A DNA stretch of 38,937 nucleotides from Clostridiales bacterium (GCA_022770525.1 JALEHN010000117.1:1-38937); one strand, 5' to 3'; shown: positions 1 through 9,369, counted from the first letter of the stretch. The notes: a model not told the origin generated them from the sequence alone. Program-made: numbers and translations.

Positions 1-1
1 T

Positions 2-742
2 GATGTGACATTACCTGCGAAAAAGAACAATATCGGCCACAGCCATCCAAACACAATAGCCCTTGAAGAAGTGGAAAGAATTTTTATCGGCATGGGCTAT
101 GAAGTTGTGGAGGGCCCGGAAGTTGAGTTTGACTATTACAACTTTGAAGCACTTAATATTCCGGCAAACCATCCTGCAAAAGATGAACAGGATACATTTT
201 ATATCAACGATCAGCTGCTTCTGCGTTCACAGACATCAGGTGTGCAGGTGCACACAATGGAAAACAGTAAGCTGCCGATCCGTATGATCGCACCCGGCCG
301 TGTATACCGTGCCGATGAAGTTGATGCCACGCATTCACCGTGCTTCCATCAGATTGAAGGTCTTGTCATTGATAAAAACATTACATTTGCTGACTTAAAA
401 GGTACGCTGGCTGAGTTTGCAAAGCAGCTTTTCGGTGAAAATACAAAGGTAAAATTCCGTCCGCATCATTTCCCGTTCACAGAGCCGAGTGCCGAAGTCG
501 ATGTGACATGTTTTAAGTGCGGCGGTAAGGGGTGCCGTATGTGCAAAGGTTCAGGTTGGATTGAAATTTTAGGATGCGGTATGGTTCATCCGAGAGTACT
601 TGAGATGAGCGGCATTGACCCGAATGAATATTCAGGATTTGCTTTCGGTGTAGGTCTTGAGCGTATTGCTCTGTTAAAATATGAGATTGATGATATGAGA
701 CTGATGTATGAAAATGATATCCGTTTCCTGAAGCAGTTCTGA
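2..742 (+). CDS. pheS: Phenylalanine--tRNA ligase alpha subunit, 5'-truncated by the window edge
   Basis: Catalytic subunit of the (alpha-beta)2 class II enzyme that charges tRNA-Phe in the cytoplasm. The reading frame is open to the first bases of the window, so the N-terminal coiled-coil arm and roughly 90-100 residues are missing compared with the usual ~340. What remains is the catalytic domain: class II motif 2 ([20 protein letters not shown]) and motif 3 ([16 protein letters not shown] near the C-terminus). A four-cysteine stretch ([12 protein letters not shown]) lies between them, as is common in clostridial PheS. It ends 40 bases before pheT and the two surely form one operon. Any promoter or T-box leader lies outside the window. 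The family assignment is secure. Confidence 0.97.
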   Translation, partial: DVTLPAKKNNIGHSHPNTIALEEVERIFIGMGYEVVEGPEVEFDYYNFEALNIPANHPAKDEQDTFYINDQLLLRSQTSGVQVHTMENSKLPIRMIAPGRVYRADEVDATHSPCFHQIEGLVIDKNITFADLKGTLAEFAKQLFGENTKVKFRPHHFPFTEPSAEVDVTCFKCGGKGCRMCKGSGWIEILGCGMVHPRVLEMSGIDPNEYSGFAFGVGLERIALLKYEIDDMRLMYENDIRFLKQF

Positions 743-782
743 TTCTAAAACATATGCAGTTCAAACAGAAAGGAAGTTGACT

Positions 783-3209
783 ATGAATTCACCATTGTCA
801 TGGATTAAAGCCTATGTGCCGGGACTTGATGTCACAGCCCGGGAATATACAGATGCGATGACACTGTCCGGCCAGAAAGTAGAAGGCTATACAGAATTTG
901 ATAAAAATCTTGAAAAGATCGTTGTTGGTAAAATATTAAAAATCGAACGTCACCCGGATGCGGATAAACTGGTTGTCTGTCAGGTGGATGTCGGTGAAGA
1001 AGCACCGATTCAGATATGTACAGGTGCATCCAATGTATTTGAAGGCGCTTATGTGCCGGTTGTACTTGTCGGCGGTAAAGTGGCCGGCGGTCATGACGGC
1101 GGCCCTCTGCCTGAGGACGGTATCCGTATTAAAAAAGGCAAGCTGCGCGGCGTGGAAAGCTTTGGTATGATGTGCTCCATTGAAGAACTTGGTTCTTCAA
1201 GAGATATGTACCCGGAAGCACCGGAAAGCGGTATTTATATTTTTAGCGAGGAAGGGCTGAAACCGGGTGAGGATGCCATTGAAGTTCTCGGACTTCATGA
1301 TGTCAACATTGAGTATGAAATCACATCGAACCGTGTGGACTGTTTCGGTATTCTCGGCCTTGCAAGAGAGGCAGCCGTAACATTTAATAAACCGTTTGTT
1401 CCTCCGGTTGTTGAAGTCAAAGAAAATGATGAAGATGTCAATGATTATATTAAAGTCAGCGTTGAAGATGATGACCTTTGCTCAAGATATTGTGCCCGTG
1501 TTGTGAAAAACATTAAAATCGGACCTTCACCAAAGTGGATGCAGCGCCGTCTTGCGGCACAGGGTATCCGCCCGATCAACAATATTGTCGATATTACAAA
1601 CTATGTGATGGAAGAGTATGGTCAGCCGATGCATGCCTATGATCTTGACACCGTTGCAGGACATCAGATTATTGTCCGCAGAGCAAAAGACGGTGAAGAA
1701 TTTGTAACCCTTGACGGCCAGAAGCATACGATGGACAGTTCCGTGCTGATGATCTGTGATGCGGATAAACCAATCGGTATCGCAGGTATCATGGGCGGTG
1801 AAAACTCTATGATCACGGACAGTGTCCAGACAATGCTTTTTGAAGCTGCCTGCTTTGACGGCACCAATATCCGTCTGTCCGGCAAAAAGCTTGGTATGAG
1901 TACAGACGCCCAGGCTAAATTTTCAAAAGGTCTTGACCCTAATAATGCAAAGGCTGCCATCGACAGAGCGTGTCAGCTGATTGTTATGCTTGGCGCAGGC
2001 GAAGTTGTGGGCGGTACCGTTGATGTTTATAAAAATGTCAAAGAGCCGTGGACTGTTCCTTTTGATCCGGACTATGTCAACCGGCTTTTAGGTACAGATA
2101 TATCAATGGAAACAATGCTTGATTATTTCAAAAAGCTTGAGCTTGAATACAATCCTGACACAAAAGAAGTATTGATTCCGACATTCAGACAGGATCTTTT
2201 GCGTCCGGCAGATCTTGCTGAAGAAGTTGCAAGATTTTACGGTTACGATAATATTCCGACAACACTGCCAAGCGGTGAAGCTACAAGCGGAAAATTATCA
2301 TTTAAGCTGACGGTTGAAGCAAAAGCAAGAGAAGTCGCTGAATTCTGCGGTTATTCAGAAGCGATGACTTTCTCATTTGAAAGCCCGAAGGTATTTGATA
2401 AGTTAAAAATAGCTGCAGATGACAATCTTCGCAATACGGTAACAATTATGAATCCTCTTGGTGAAGATTTCAGTATCATGCGTACACTGCCGTTAAACGG
2501 TATGCTGCTTTCACTTTCAAATAATTATAACAGAAGAAATAAAGACGTGAAGCTGTATGAAATGGCAACCGTTTACCTGCCGAAGGCTCTGCCGCTTACA
2601 GAGTATCCTGACGAACGTGTTCAGATGACACTGGGTATGTACGGTGAGGGCGATTTCTTCACACTGAAAGGTGTTGTTGAAGAACTGCTTGAAGCTGTGG
2701 GCATGAAAGCACAAAAAACTTACGATCCGAAAGCAGGCAGACCGTTCCTTCATCCGGGACGTCAGGCGAATATCATCTATGACGGCGAAGTCATTGGCTA
2801 CATGGGTGAGGTTCATCCGGATGTCTGCGACAATTATAATATCGGCACGAAGGCTTATGTGGCTGTCCTTGATATGCCGAAAATTGTCGAGAGAGCAACA
2901 TTTGACCGTAAATATGAAGGTATTGCAAAATATCCGGCTGTCAGCCGCGATATCAGTATGGTTATGCCAAAAGGTATCTTTGTCGGGCAGGTTGAGGACA
3001 TTATCCGCAGATGCGGCGGAAAGCATCTTGAAAGCTTTAAGCTGTTTGATATTTATGAAGGCGCTCAGATCAAAAAAGGCTATAAGTCTGTGGCATATTC
3101 GATTACCTTCCGTGCAAAAGACAGAACACTGGAAGATAAAGATGTGACGCCGGTGATGGCTAAAATTGTAAATGAACTTGAAAAGATGGATATTGAACTT
3201 AGAAAATAA
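783..3209 (+). CDS. pheT: Phenylalanine--tRNA ligase beta subunit
   Basis: Beta subunit of phenylalanyl-tRNA synthetase, providing tRNA binding and editing. The ATG at 783 was chosen because AGGAAG at 771-776 sits six bases upstream; a TTG at 777 in the same frame directly abuts that site and is less likely. The 808-residue product has the full bacterial order: an EMAP-type tRNA-binding OB fold (about residues 40-150), the B3/B4 editing domain (about 210-385), the B5 domain (about 405-475), the catalytic-like core and a C-terminal ferredoxin-fold anticodon-binding domain (last ~95 residues). Length is normal for the family. It is coupled to pheS upstream, and queA follows after 11 bases, so all three are probably cotranscribed. 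Confidence 0.97.
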   Translation: MNSPLSWIKAYVPGLDVTAREYTDAMTLSGQKVEGYTEFDKNLEKIVVGKILKIERHPDADKLVVCQVDVGEEAPIQICTGASNVFEGAYVPVVLVGGKVAGGHDGGPLPEDGIRIKKGKLRGVESFGMMCSIEELGSSRDMYPEAPESGIYIFSEEGLKPGEDAIEVLGLHDVNIEYEITSNRVDCFGILGLAREAAVTFNKPFVPPVVEVKENDEDVNDYIKVSVEDDDLCSRYCARVVKNIKIGPSPKWMQRRLAAQGIRPINNIVDITNYVMEEYGQPMHAYDLDTVAGHQIIVRRAKDGEEFVTLDGQKHTMDSSVLMICDADKPIGIAGIMGGENSMITDSVQTMLFEAACFDGTNIRLSGKKLGMSTDAQAKFSKGLDPNNAKAAIDRACQLIVMLGAGEVVGGTVDVYKNVKEPWTVPFDPDYVNRLLGTDISMETMLDYFKKLELEYNPDTKEVLIPTFRQDLLRPADLAEEVARFYGYDNIPTTLPSGEATSGKLSFKLTVEAKAREVAEFCGYSEAMTFSFESPKVFDKLKIAADDNLRNTVTIMNPLGEDFSIMRTLPLNGMLLSLSNNYNRRNKDVKLYEMATVYLPKALPLTEYPDERVQMTLGMYGEGDFFTLKGVVEELLEAVGMKAQKTYDPKAGRPFLHPGRQANIIYDGEVIGYMGEVHPDVCDNYNIGTKAYVAVLDMPKIVERATFDRKYEGIAKYPAVSRDISMVMPKGIFVGQVEDIIRRCGGKHLESFKLFDIYEGAQIKKGYKSVAYSITFRAKDRTLEDKDVTPVMAKIVNELEKMDIELRK

Positions 3210-3220
3210 AAGGTTAGTGT

Positions 3221-4246
3221 ATGAAAACAAGCGATTTTTATTATGATCTGCCACAGGAGCTGATTGCGCAGGATCCCCTGGCAGACCGTTCAAGTTCGCG
3301 GCTCATGGTGGTTGACAGAAAAACAGGTGAAGTCAGCCACCATGTTTTCCGTGAAATCATAGATTATTTAAATCCCGGTGACTGTCTTGTCATCAACAAT
3401 ACAAAAGTGATTCCCGCAAGACTTTACGGTATCAAGGAAGATACCGGCGCTCATATTGAAATACTGCTATTAAAACGCAGGGAAAACGATGTATGGGAGA
3501 CACTTGTGAAACCGGGGAAAAAAGCCCGGCCGGGAGCAAGAATTGTTTTTGGTGACGGCTGCCTCAAAGCTGAGGTTTTAGAAGTTGTTGACGAGGGCAA
3601 CCGGTTGATTCATTTTGAGTATGAAGGCATTTTTGAAGAAATACTTGACCGTCTCGGAGAAATGCCGCTGCCTCCTTACATTACTCATAAGCTGCAGGAT
3701 AAAAACAGATACCAGACTGTTTATGCAAAATACGAAGGATCCGCAGCGGCACCGACAGCCGGACTTCATTTTACGGAGGAACTTTTACAAAAGGTTAAAG
3801 AAAAGGGCATCCGTATTGCACCTGTCACACTGCATGTGGGCCTTGGTACATTCCGTCCGGTCAAGGTCGATGACGTCAACGACCATCATATGCATTCGGA
3901 GTTTTATATGGTCAGCAAAGAAACGGCGGAAATCATCAATGAGACGAAGAAAAGCGGCGGGAGAGTCATTGCCGTTGGTACAACAAGTACAAGAACGCTG
4001 GAATCTGTGGCTGATGAAAATGGCATGATCCGTGAAACAAGCGGCTGGACCGATATATTTATCTATCCGGGTTATCAGTTTAAATGTATTGACGCACTGA
4101 TTACAAATTTCCATCTTCCGGAATCGACACTTTTGATGCTTGTGTCCGCATTGTCCTCACGGGAGACAATGCTTGATGCATACAAAATTGCTGTGGAGGA
4201 AAAATACAGATTTTTCAGCTTCGGGGATGCGATGTTTATAGAATAA
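3221..4246 (+). CDS. queA: S-adenosylmethionine:tRNA ribosyltransferase-isomerase
   Basis: Transfers and isomerises the ribosyl part of S-adenosylmethionine onto 7-aminomethyl-7-deazaguanine in tRNA, giving epoxyqueuosine at the wobble position. The 341-residue length and the N-terminal sequence ([19 protein letters not shown]) are typical of QueA, as are the segments [14 protein letters not shown] and [11 protein letters not shown]. An AAAGGTT ribosome site lies just before the ATG. It starts 11 bases after pheT and probably shares its transcript. No other queuosine genes are present in the window. Confidence 0.96.
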   Translation: MKTSDFYYDLPQELIAQDPLADRSSSRLMVVDRKTGEVSHHVFREIIDYLNPGDCLVINNTKVIPARLYGIKEDTGAHIEILLLKRRENDVWETLVKPGKKARPGARIVFGDGCLKAEVLEVVDEGNRLIHFEYEGIFEEILDRLGEMPLPPYITHKLQDKNRYQTVYAKYEGSAAAPTAGLHFTEELLQKVKEKGIRIAPVTLHVGLGTFRPVKVDDVNDHHMHSEFYMVSKETAEIINETKKSGGRVIAVGTTSTRTLESVADENGMIRETSGWTDIFIYPGYQFKCIDALITNFHLPESTLLMLVSALSSRETMLDAYKIAVEEKYRFFSFGDAMFIE

Positions 4247-4259
4247 TCCCTGAATTAAT

Positions 4260-4288
4260 TTGACATTATTCGTACTTTTTTATATAAT
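4260..4288 (+). promoter_or_regulatory. Consensus sigma-A promoter for the SEC-C gene
   Basis: TTGACA at 4260-4265 and TATAAT at 4283-4288 are separated by 17 bases, a perfect match to the vegetative consensus. It starts 13 bases after the queA stop and 34 bases before the next start codon, so the SEC-C gene has its own strong promoter. Confidence 0.85.
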
Positions 4289-4321
4289 GTTAACGATTAT
4301 ACGAAAGGAAAGGTGAACACG

Positions 4322-4822
4322 ATGAGTTTAATCAAACAGTGGGAAGACATTGTTACAGCCATCGGTGATGATGTTAAAGGACAGCAGAAGTTCTGGACTG
4401 ACTATTATATGCTGGAAAAAGGGATTTATGAAAAGATGCTGACAGAGCCTGTGGAGGTTGTTTCAGGTACAGTTAAGGAACTTGCGGATAAATACGAAAC
4501 AACACCGGTGATGATGGCAGGTTTCCTTGATGGTATTAATGAGAGCATTAAGACGCCGAACGAGATTGAAACCCTTGAAGAAGATACATTTGTTACTGTG
4601 GATATCGAACTTGAAAAGCTTTATTACAATATGGTGGCTGCAAAGGCTGACTGGCTGTATGAGCTGCCTCAGTGGGATAGTCTTCTTCCGGAAGAAAAAA
4701 GAAAAGAGCTTTATAAGGCTCAGAAAAAGTCCATGACTGTTGTCAAGGGCAAAAAAATCGGGCGCAACGATCCGTGTCCGTGCGGCAGCGGCAAAAAGTA
4801 TAAACATTGCTGCGGCAGATAA
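4322..4822 (+). CDS. SEC-C motif protein of unknown function
   Basis: A 166-residue soluble protein. The last ~20 residues form a SEC-C zinc-binding motif ([17 protein letters not shown]) like the one at the end of SecA and many otherwise unrelated proteins; the fold binds zinc through three cysteines and a Cys/His. The preceding ~140 residues are charged and probably helical, and I do not recognise another domain. The start at 4322 has AAGGAAAGG at 4305-4313 before it; an in-frame GTG at 4313 overlaps that site and is rejected. It has its own consensus promoter and ends in a bidirectional terminator, so it is a single-gene unit. The role is unknown; a link to protein export or ribosomes would be only an analogy with SecA. 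Confidence 0.85.
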   Translation: MSLIKQWEDIVTAIGDDVKGQQKFWTDYYMLEKGIYEKMLTEPVEVVSGTVKELADKYETTPVMMAGFLDGINESIKTPNEIETLEEDTFVTVDIELEKLYYNMVAAKADWLYELPQWDSLLPEEKRKELYKAQKKSMTVVKGKKIGRNDPCPCGSGKKYKHCCGR

Positions 4823-4846
4823 GTGATAAAACATATTTCACAAACA

Positions 4847-4872
4847 AAAGCTCCGGTAATCCGGAGCTTTTT
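4847..4872. terminator. Bidirectional intrinsic terminator
   Basis: AAAGCTCCGG (4847-4856) and CCGGAGCTTT (4861-4870) form a 10-bp perfect stem with a TAAT loop. T residues follow on the plus strand and A residues precede it, so it works both ways. It separates the SEC-C gene from the convergent minus-strand gene. Confidence 0.85.
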
Positions 4873-4906
4873 CTGATGAAACAGCATGTGCATCAAATAA
4901 TAATTA

Positions 4907-6211
4907 TTAGTCTTCATCTTCTTCCGTTTCCGGAAGTCTGTATATATGAATGCGTTCGATACGGTTTTTATCCATTTTATCGACAACAAATCTGAATCCG
5001 TCTGTTTCGACAGATTCCCCTTCTTTCGGGATATGTTCCAGTTCGTTGATCAGATGACCGGCGATGGAGTCGTAGTCGTCCGAATCAAACTTTGTATCCA
5101 GGATGTCGTTGATATCGTCGAGTTTGGTAAAGCCTTCGACAATAAACTCATCATCGCTGATCTTTTCAATCGGATCCTTTTCTTCTTCGTCATATTCGTC
5201 ACGGATTTCTCCGACAATTTCTTCAAGAAGATCTTCAAGGGTAATCAGCCCTGCGGTCGCACCGTATTCATCAAGAACAATGGCGATGTTAAAAGACTGG
5301 TCACGCATTTTAAGCATAAGCTCGGAAGTTTTCTGATATTCATAAGTGAAAAAGGGTTCTCTTAAAAAATCCCTTAATACAAAATCTTCTTTTTTTCCGT
5401 TATAACAAAAAAGGTCTTTTAAGTTGACGATACCGATGACATTGTCTTTGGAGTTTTCATAGACAGGAATACGTGAATACTTTTCCTCCATGAAAACAGC
5501 GGCAAGTTCATCGTAAGTGTCATCAATACTTGCAAATACAATATCTATCCGGGGAACCATCACATCTTTGGCAAGGGAATCACCGAAATCAACAACATTG
5601 TTGATCATTTCCCGTTCTTCACTTTCAATGACACCTTCCTCATGGCTGACATCGATGATTGTCAGCAGTTCATTTTCAGTCATAGCTGATTTGTTATCTT
5701 TATCGGCGCGAAATAACTTCAATATGCTGTCTGAAATCAGATTGATAATAAAAATCAGCGGTGTAAGAATGATCGTAAGCGCATAAATCACCGGCGCATA
5801 GGCAAGGGATAATGCGACATTGTAGCGGGTTGCCAGTGTTTTTGGCATAATCTCGCCAAAAAGCAAAACTAAAAGTGTCAAAATACCGGTGGCTATACCA
5901 ACGGCAGTGGAAACACCGATGCTCCATCCATTGCTGACGCATAAATTCGTGGCAAAGATGGTGCATAATGAAGATGCGGATAAGTTAACAATATTGTTGC
6001 CGATTAATATGGCACTGAGCAGCTTTCCGGGATCTTCCACAAGCTTTCTGACCATTGCTGCTTTTTTGTTGCCTTCCTCTTCAAGACTTCTTAATGTAAT
6101 TTTGTTGATGGTTGTCAATGCGGTTTCTGCCGATGAAAAGAAAGCAGACAGAATCAGCAAAATGATAAGCGCAATCAACTGGGGGGCCGTACTGGGGTCC
6201 AAAAAAATCAT
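4907..6211 (-). CDS. HlyC/CorC family (CNNM-type) membrane protein with CBS domains
   Basis: A 434-residue membrane protein of the family once called hemolysin C. Members are linked to divalent cation (Mg2+ or Co2+) homeostasis, probably efflux. Order: an N-terminal DUF21/CNNM membrane domain with three to four hydrophobic segments (about residues 10-190), a CBS pair (about 210-330, from VMVPRIDIVFA to GLITLEDLLEEIVGEI) and a C-terminal CorC/HlyC domain. The in-frame ATG at 6211 directly abuts its ribosome site (AGGAG, spacing zero). A TTG at 6202, three codons in with nine bases of spacing, may be the real start. It stands alone between a shared terminator and a divergent promoter. Which ion it handles cannot be read from sequence. 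Confidence 0.9.
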   Translation of the reverse strand: MIFLDPSTAPQLIALIILLILSAFFSSAETALTTINKITLRSLEEEGNKKAAMVRKLVEDPGKLLSAILIGNNIVNLSASSLCTIFATNLCVSNGWSIGVSTAVGIATGILTLLVLLFGEIMPKTLATRYNVALSLAYAPVIYALTIILTPLIFIINLISDSILKLFRADKDNKSAMTENELLTIIDVSHEEGVIESEEREMINNVVDFGDSLAKDVMVPRIDIVFASIDDTYDELAAVFMEEKYSRIPVYENSKDNVIGIVNLKDLFCYNGKKEDFVLRDFLREPFFTYEYQKTSELMLKMRDQSFNIAIVLDEYGATAGLITLEDLLEEIVGEIRDEYDEEEKDPIEKISDDEFIVEGFTKLDDINDILDTKFDSDDYDSIAGHLINELEHIPKEGESVETDGFRFVVDKMDKNRIERIHIYRLPETEEDED

Positions 6212-6324
6212 CTCCTATTAATGTATAAAATTTGTTTCGGACGATATCGCATTTAGGGACGATACCGCGTTTTGGACTTACTTTAAGTCCGTAAGGCAGC
6301 CGTTATGATCTGCCTGATATACTG
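6212..6324 (-). promoter_or_regulatory. Structured 5' leader of the CorC-family gene
   Basis: Read on the minus strand, this ~110-base leader contains a hairpin GGACTTA-AAG-TAAGTCC (6274-6290), a possible GGCAG/CTGCC stem (about 6295-6314) and two near-identical 11-base direct repeats, CGGTATCGTCC and CGATATCGTCC. It does not match the M-box or yybP-ykoY consensus as I know them. The function is unknown. Confidence 0.4.
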
Positions 6325-6353
6325 ATTCTATAATATGGCGTCCATAATGTCAA
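6325..6353 (-). promoter_or_regulatory. Sigma-A promoter for the CorC-family gene
   Basis: On the minus strand TTGACA (6353-6348) and TAGAAT (6330-6325) are 17 bases apart. Its -35 box lies four bases from the -35 box of the divergent folC promoter. Confidence 0.75.
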
Positions 6354-6357
6354 GCAC

Positions 6358-6385
6358 TTGACAGGAATGCCGGCCGGCTTATAAT
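6358..6385 (+). promoter_or_regulatory. Sigma-A promoter for folC
   Basis: TTGACA at 6358-6363 and TATAAT at 6380-6385 are 16 bases apart, giving a transcript with about 70 bases of leader before folC. The spacer is GC-rich (GCCGGCCGGC). Confidence 0.75.
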
Positions 6386-6462
6386 AAGCTTAGATGAAGT
6401 TGATGCTTATATCGGAGCGGACAGTCATTCATTAATAAAAGAAAGAATAGTGTGGTGATTTC

Positions 6463-7806
6463 ATGAATCAAAAAAATACGGCAGCTTTATATGAGGCAGC
6501 CATTCATTATATCTATGATATTCCAAAGTTTACAAAAAAAGGCGGTATCGTACAGACTTCGGCACTGATGGCGATGCTTGGCAATCCTCAGGAGGATTTT
6601 AAATATATTCATGTGGCAGGAACAAACGGCAAGGGTTCCGTGTGTGCTTTTATAGAGAGAGGACTTCGAAGCCTTGGTGTTAAAACAGGGCTGTTTACAT
6701 CACCGCATCTCATAAAGATTAACGAGCGGATACAGATTAACGGAGAAATGATTTCAGATGAGGATTTTTTGTGGTTGTTTGATACTGTTAAAGAAAAAGT
6801 AGATGCCTATGTTTTAAACGGCGGTGTTCATCCGACATTTTTTGAATGGATGTATATGATGGCGATGCTTTGGTTTAAGAGGCAGAATGTCTCCTGGGCC
6901 GTTGTCGAGACAGGTCTTGGGGGACGGCTTGATGCGACCAATGTGATTTGCGAACCTGAAATAACAGTCATAACGTCCATAGGATTTGACCATATGCAGT
7001 ATCTGGGCAGTGATTTAAAGTCCATAGCCGGTGAAAAAGCGGGGATTATTAAACGGGGGGCACCGCTTGTGTACGATACTTCCTGCAAAGAGGCAGCAGC
7101 GGTGATTTCTGAAAGATTTAAGGCGGTCAATAAAAAAAGCGTCAGTTCCTGTAAGGACTGCGTGCCTGTCAGCAGAAAAATGGCTAAAAACTGCCGTATT
7201 TTAAATGACGGCATCGAATATGATACCATGCTTGACGGAATTGACCAAAAGATGCATCTGTCAATGCTTGGCAATTATCAGCTGGATAACAGTCTGATCG
7301 CTTTGCATACGCTGGGGATTCTTGGAAAGAAAAATCAGTATTTCGGTTTTGAAAAAGATGTATTTTACCGTTGCATCACCGGAGCTTTTAAAGATACCGT
7401 CTGGGCCGGACGTATGGAAAAAATCAATGCGCATTTATATATAGACGGTGCCCATAATGAAGCAGGTATTAAAGCACTGGCAGAAACAATGAAAGTAAGA
7501 TTTGCCTGTGAAAAAGTCTATCTTTTGTTTGCGGTCGCCGAAGATAAAGATTATGATCAAATGATCCGGACGCTATGTGATGTTAAAAATATAAACGGTG
7601 TCATGGTTACAGCCATTGACAGCGAAAGAAAAACAGATACAAAAAAAGTTGCGGATTTATTTGAAAAATATGGACATGCTCCGGTAAAACAGACATATAA
7701 TATTAAAGAAGCACTGCAGGCGGCAGTACAATGGACAGGCAGTGATATTTTATGCTGCTGCGGTTCGCTTTATCTGGCAGGCAGTATTAAAGAAATTTTG
7801 CTGTAA
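6463..7806 (+). CDS. folC: Bifunctional folylpolyglutamate synthase / dihydrofolate synthase
   Basis: Mur-ligase-family enzyme that adds glutamate to dihydropteroate and to reduced folates using ATP, in the cytoplasm. The 447 residues match the usual length. The P-loop is AGTNGKGS (residues 52-59), followed by the family motifs LFTSPHLIKINERI, ETGLGGRLDATNV and, near the C-terminus, YIDGAHNEAGIKAL, which marks the Mur-ligase C-terminal domain. The ribosome site before the ATG is weak (GTGGTGAT). It has its own promoter and is followed by the spoIIA operon after 45 bases, with only a weak hairpin between, so some read-through into sporulation genes is possible. Confidence 0.95.
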   Translation: MNQKNTAALYEAAIHYIYDIPKFTKKGGIVQTSALMAMLGNPQEDFKYIHVAGTNGKGSVCAFIERGLRSLGVKTGLFTSPHLIKINERIQINGEMISDEDFLWLFDTVKEKVDAYVLNGGVHPTFFEWMYMMAMLWFKRQNVSWAVVETGLGGRLDATNVICEPEITVITSIGFDHMQYLGSDLKSIAGEKAGIIKRGAPLVYDTSCKEAAAVISERFKAVNKKSVSSCKDCVPVSRKMAKNCRILNDGIEYDTMLDGIDQKMHLSMLGNYQLDNSLIALHTLGILGKKNQYFGFEKDVFYRCITGAFKDTVWAGRMEKINAHLYIDGAHNEAGIKALAETMKVRFACEKVYLLFAVAEDKDYDQMIRTLCDVKNINGVMVTAIDSERKTDTKKVADLFEKYGHAPVKQTYNIKEALQAAVQWTGSDILCCCGSLYLAGSIKEILL

Positions 7807-7820
7807 AACAGCAGATTTTA
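7799..7820 (+). terminator. Weak hairpin over the folC stop codon
   Basis: TGCTGT-AAA-ACAGCA (7799-7813) followed by GATTTTA. The stem is only six base pairs and overlaps the stop codon, so it is at best a partial terminator ahead of spoIIAA. Confidence 0.35.
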
Positions 7821-7851
7821 ACCTGTAATTCATCAGTCCGGAGGTTTTTTG

Positions 7852-8187
7852 ATGGTAGTTGATTATAAGATTTTACACCGCTCACTGATTTTACGTGTGG
7901 GTGATGAACTGGACCATCATGAAGCTAAAAAAATCAAAGCACTGACGGATACGATTTTTAAAAAAGGTACGGCTAAAAATATTATACTTGACTTCACAGA
8001 TACAAAGTTTATGGACAGTGCAGGCATCGGTATGATGATCGGGCGATACAAAGAAACAGACCTGCACGGTGGAAAACTCTGTATTGTCAATCCGTCAAAA
8101 AGTATCGAAAGGCTTGTTCGGATATCAGGGCTGCATACACTTGTTTATCAATTCAGGACGATGGAGGAGGCGCTTAAGTATGTCTGA
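7852..8187 (+). CDS. spoIIAA: Anti-anti-sigma factor SpoIIAA
   Basis: Single STAS-domain protein of 111 residues that frees sigma-F from SpoIIAB in the forespore; its activity is set by phosphorylation by SpoIIAB and dephosphorylation by SpoIIE. The phosphorylation motif is visible as MDSAGIG, with Ser56 matching Ser58 of the B. subtilis protein. The second serine of the usual DSSG is alanine here. GELDHH of the family appears as GDELDHHEAKK. The ATG at 7852 has GGAGG at 7840-7844; a TTG at 7849 is too close. It is the first gene of the spoIIAA-spoIIAB-sigF operon and overlaps spoIIAB by eight bases. I did not find a convincing sigma-H promoter in the short gap before it. Confidence 0.96.
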   Translation: MVVDYKILHRSLILRVGDELDHHEAKKIKALTDTIFKKGTAKNIILDFTDTKFMDSAGIGMMIGRYKETDLHGGKLCIVNPSKSIERLVRISGLHTLVYQFRTMEEALKYV

Positions 8188-8644
8188 AATCAGGGGAAAA
8201 TCAAATGAAATGGAGATTGTCTTTGACAGCTGTTCGGAAAATGAAAGCTTTGCAAGGCTTGTTATTGCCGCCTTTATTACAAATCTGGATCCGACACTGG
8301 AAGAAATGGCAGACATTAAAACAGCTGTCTCCGAGGCAGTCACAAACTGCGTCATTCATGGCTACAACGGCGGTGCGGGAAAAATCCGCATGAAGTGTAG
8401 GGTTGAAAAACGGGCAGTGACAATCGAAGTGACTGACAGCGGTGTCGGTATCGAAAATATTGAAAAAGCAATGGAGCCGCTTTATACGACAAAGCCTGAA
8501 CTTGAGCGGTCAGGTATGGGCTTTTCCTTTATGGAGGCTTTCATGGATTCCTTAAGCGTAGAATCAACACCGGGGCAGGGCACGAAAATTGTGATGGAAA
8601 AAGTCATCGGACAGAATCATCTATTTGAAGTTCAGGGAGCATAA
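8180..8644 (+). CDS. spoIIAB: Anti-sigma F factor / serine kinase SpoIIAB
   Basis: GHKL-type kinase of 154 residues that binds sigma-F before septation and phosphorylates SpoIIAA. The ATP-binding motifs are all present: N box SEAVTNCVIHGY, G1 box DSGVGI and G2 box ERSGMGFSFME. The start at 8180 has GGAGGAGG at 8163-8170; this lies inside the end of spoIIAA, so the two are translationally coupled. sigF starts two bases after its stop codon. Confidence 0.96.
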   Translation: MSEIRGKSNEMEIVFDSCSENESFARLVIAAFITNLDPTLEEMADIKTAVSEAVTNCVIHGYNGGAGKIRMKCRVEKRAVTIEVTDSGVGIENIEKAMEPLYTTKPELERSGMGFSFMEAFMDSLSVESTPGQGTKIVMEKVIGQNHLFEVQGA

Positions 8645-8645
8645 T

Positions 8646-9359
8646 ATGGATCGCGTTATCGAACTGTTGAAAAAGGCAAAACAGGGAGATAAAAAGTCAA
8701 GGGATACACTGATTGAAGAAAATATCGGTCTTGTCTGGAGTATTGTGCGAAGATTCGGTCAGCGCGGCTATGATTATGATGACCTTTTTCAGATCGGTGT
8801 CATAGGTCTTATTAAAGCCGTTGATTATTTTAATACAGATTATGACGTCCGGTTTTCGACGTATGCTGTTCCGATGATTACCGGTGAAATACGGCGTTTT
8901 CTGCGGGATGACGGTATGGTTAAGGTCAGCCGTTCAATCAAAGATCATGCAGCAAAAGTCCATAAGGCAAGGGAAAAGTTTTTTGGCGAAAACGGGCGGG
9001 AGGCTACGGCACAGGAGCTGGCAGCACAAACCGGCCTTTTGCTGGAAGAAGTCATTATGGCCATGGACGCCGGTGCGGAAGTGGATTCACTGCAAAAGGT
9101 CATCTATCAGGGCGATAATAATGAAATCTGTCTGATGGACAAGATCGAAGATCCTGTGGATGAGGGTGAAAAGGTACTGAATCGGATGCTTGTTGAAAAT
9201 CTTCTTGATCAGTTAAAACCAAATGAACGGGATATTATTATACTGAGATATTACTGCAGTCAGACACAGTCCCAGATTGCAAAACGGCTTGGTATTTCAC
9301 AGGTCCAGGTGTCAAGAATTGAGAAAAAAATACTGGCATCCATGCGGGAAAAAATCTAA
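8646..9359 (+). CDS. sigF: Forespore RNA polymerase sigma factor SigF
   Basis: Sigma-70 family factor of 237 residues that directs early forespore transcription. Region 2 is clear (YDYDDLFQIGVIGLIKAVDY then FSTYAVPMITGEIRRFLRDD), followed by region 3 and a C-terminal region 4 helix-turn-helix (SQIAKRLGISQVQVSRIEKKI). Position as third gene of the spoIIA operon identifies it as SigF rather than the close relative SigG. AGGGAG at 8633-8638 precedes the ATG. A strong terminator follows, so the spoVA genes downstream are a separate unit even though the order spoIIA-sigF-spoVA is that of B. subtilis. Confidence 0.95.
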   Translation: MDRVIELLKKAKQGDKKSRDTLIEENIGLVWSIVRRFGQRGYDYDDLFQIGVIGLIKAVDYFNTDYDVRFSTYAVPMITGEIRRFLRDDGMVKVSRSIKDHAAKVHKAREKFFGENGREATAQELAAQTGLLLEEVIMAMDAGAEVDSLQKVIYQGDNNEICLMDKIEDPVDEGEKVLNRMLVENLLDQLKPNERDIIILRYYCSQTQSQIAKRLGISQVQVSRIEKKILASMREKI

Positions 9360-9369
9360 AACAGTGTGC

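Noticed and set aside
2517-3293. A 258-codon minus-strand reading frame opposite pheT
   Set aside because: It lies fully antisense to a well-conserved gene, has no recognisable domain and has odd cysteine/histidine/phenylalanine-rich composition typical of shadow frames.
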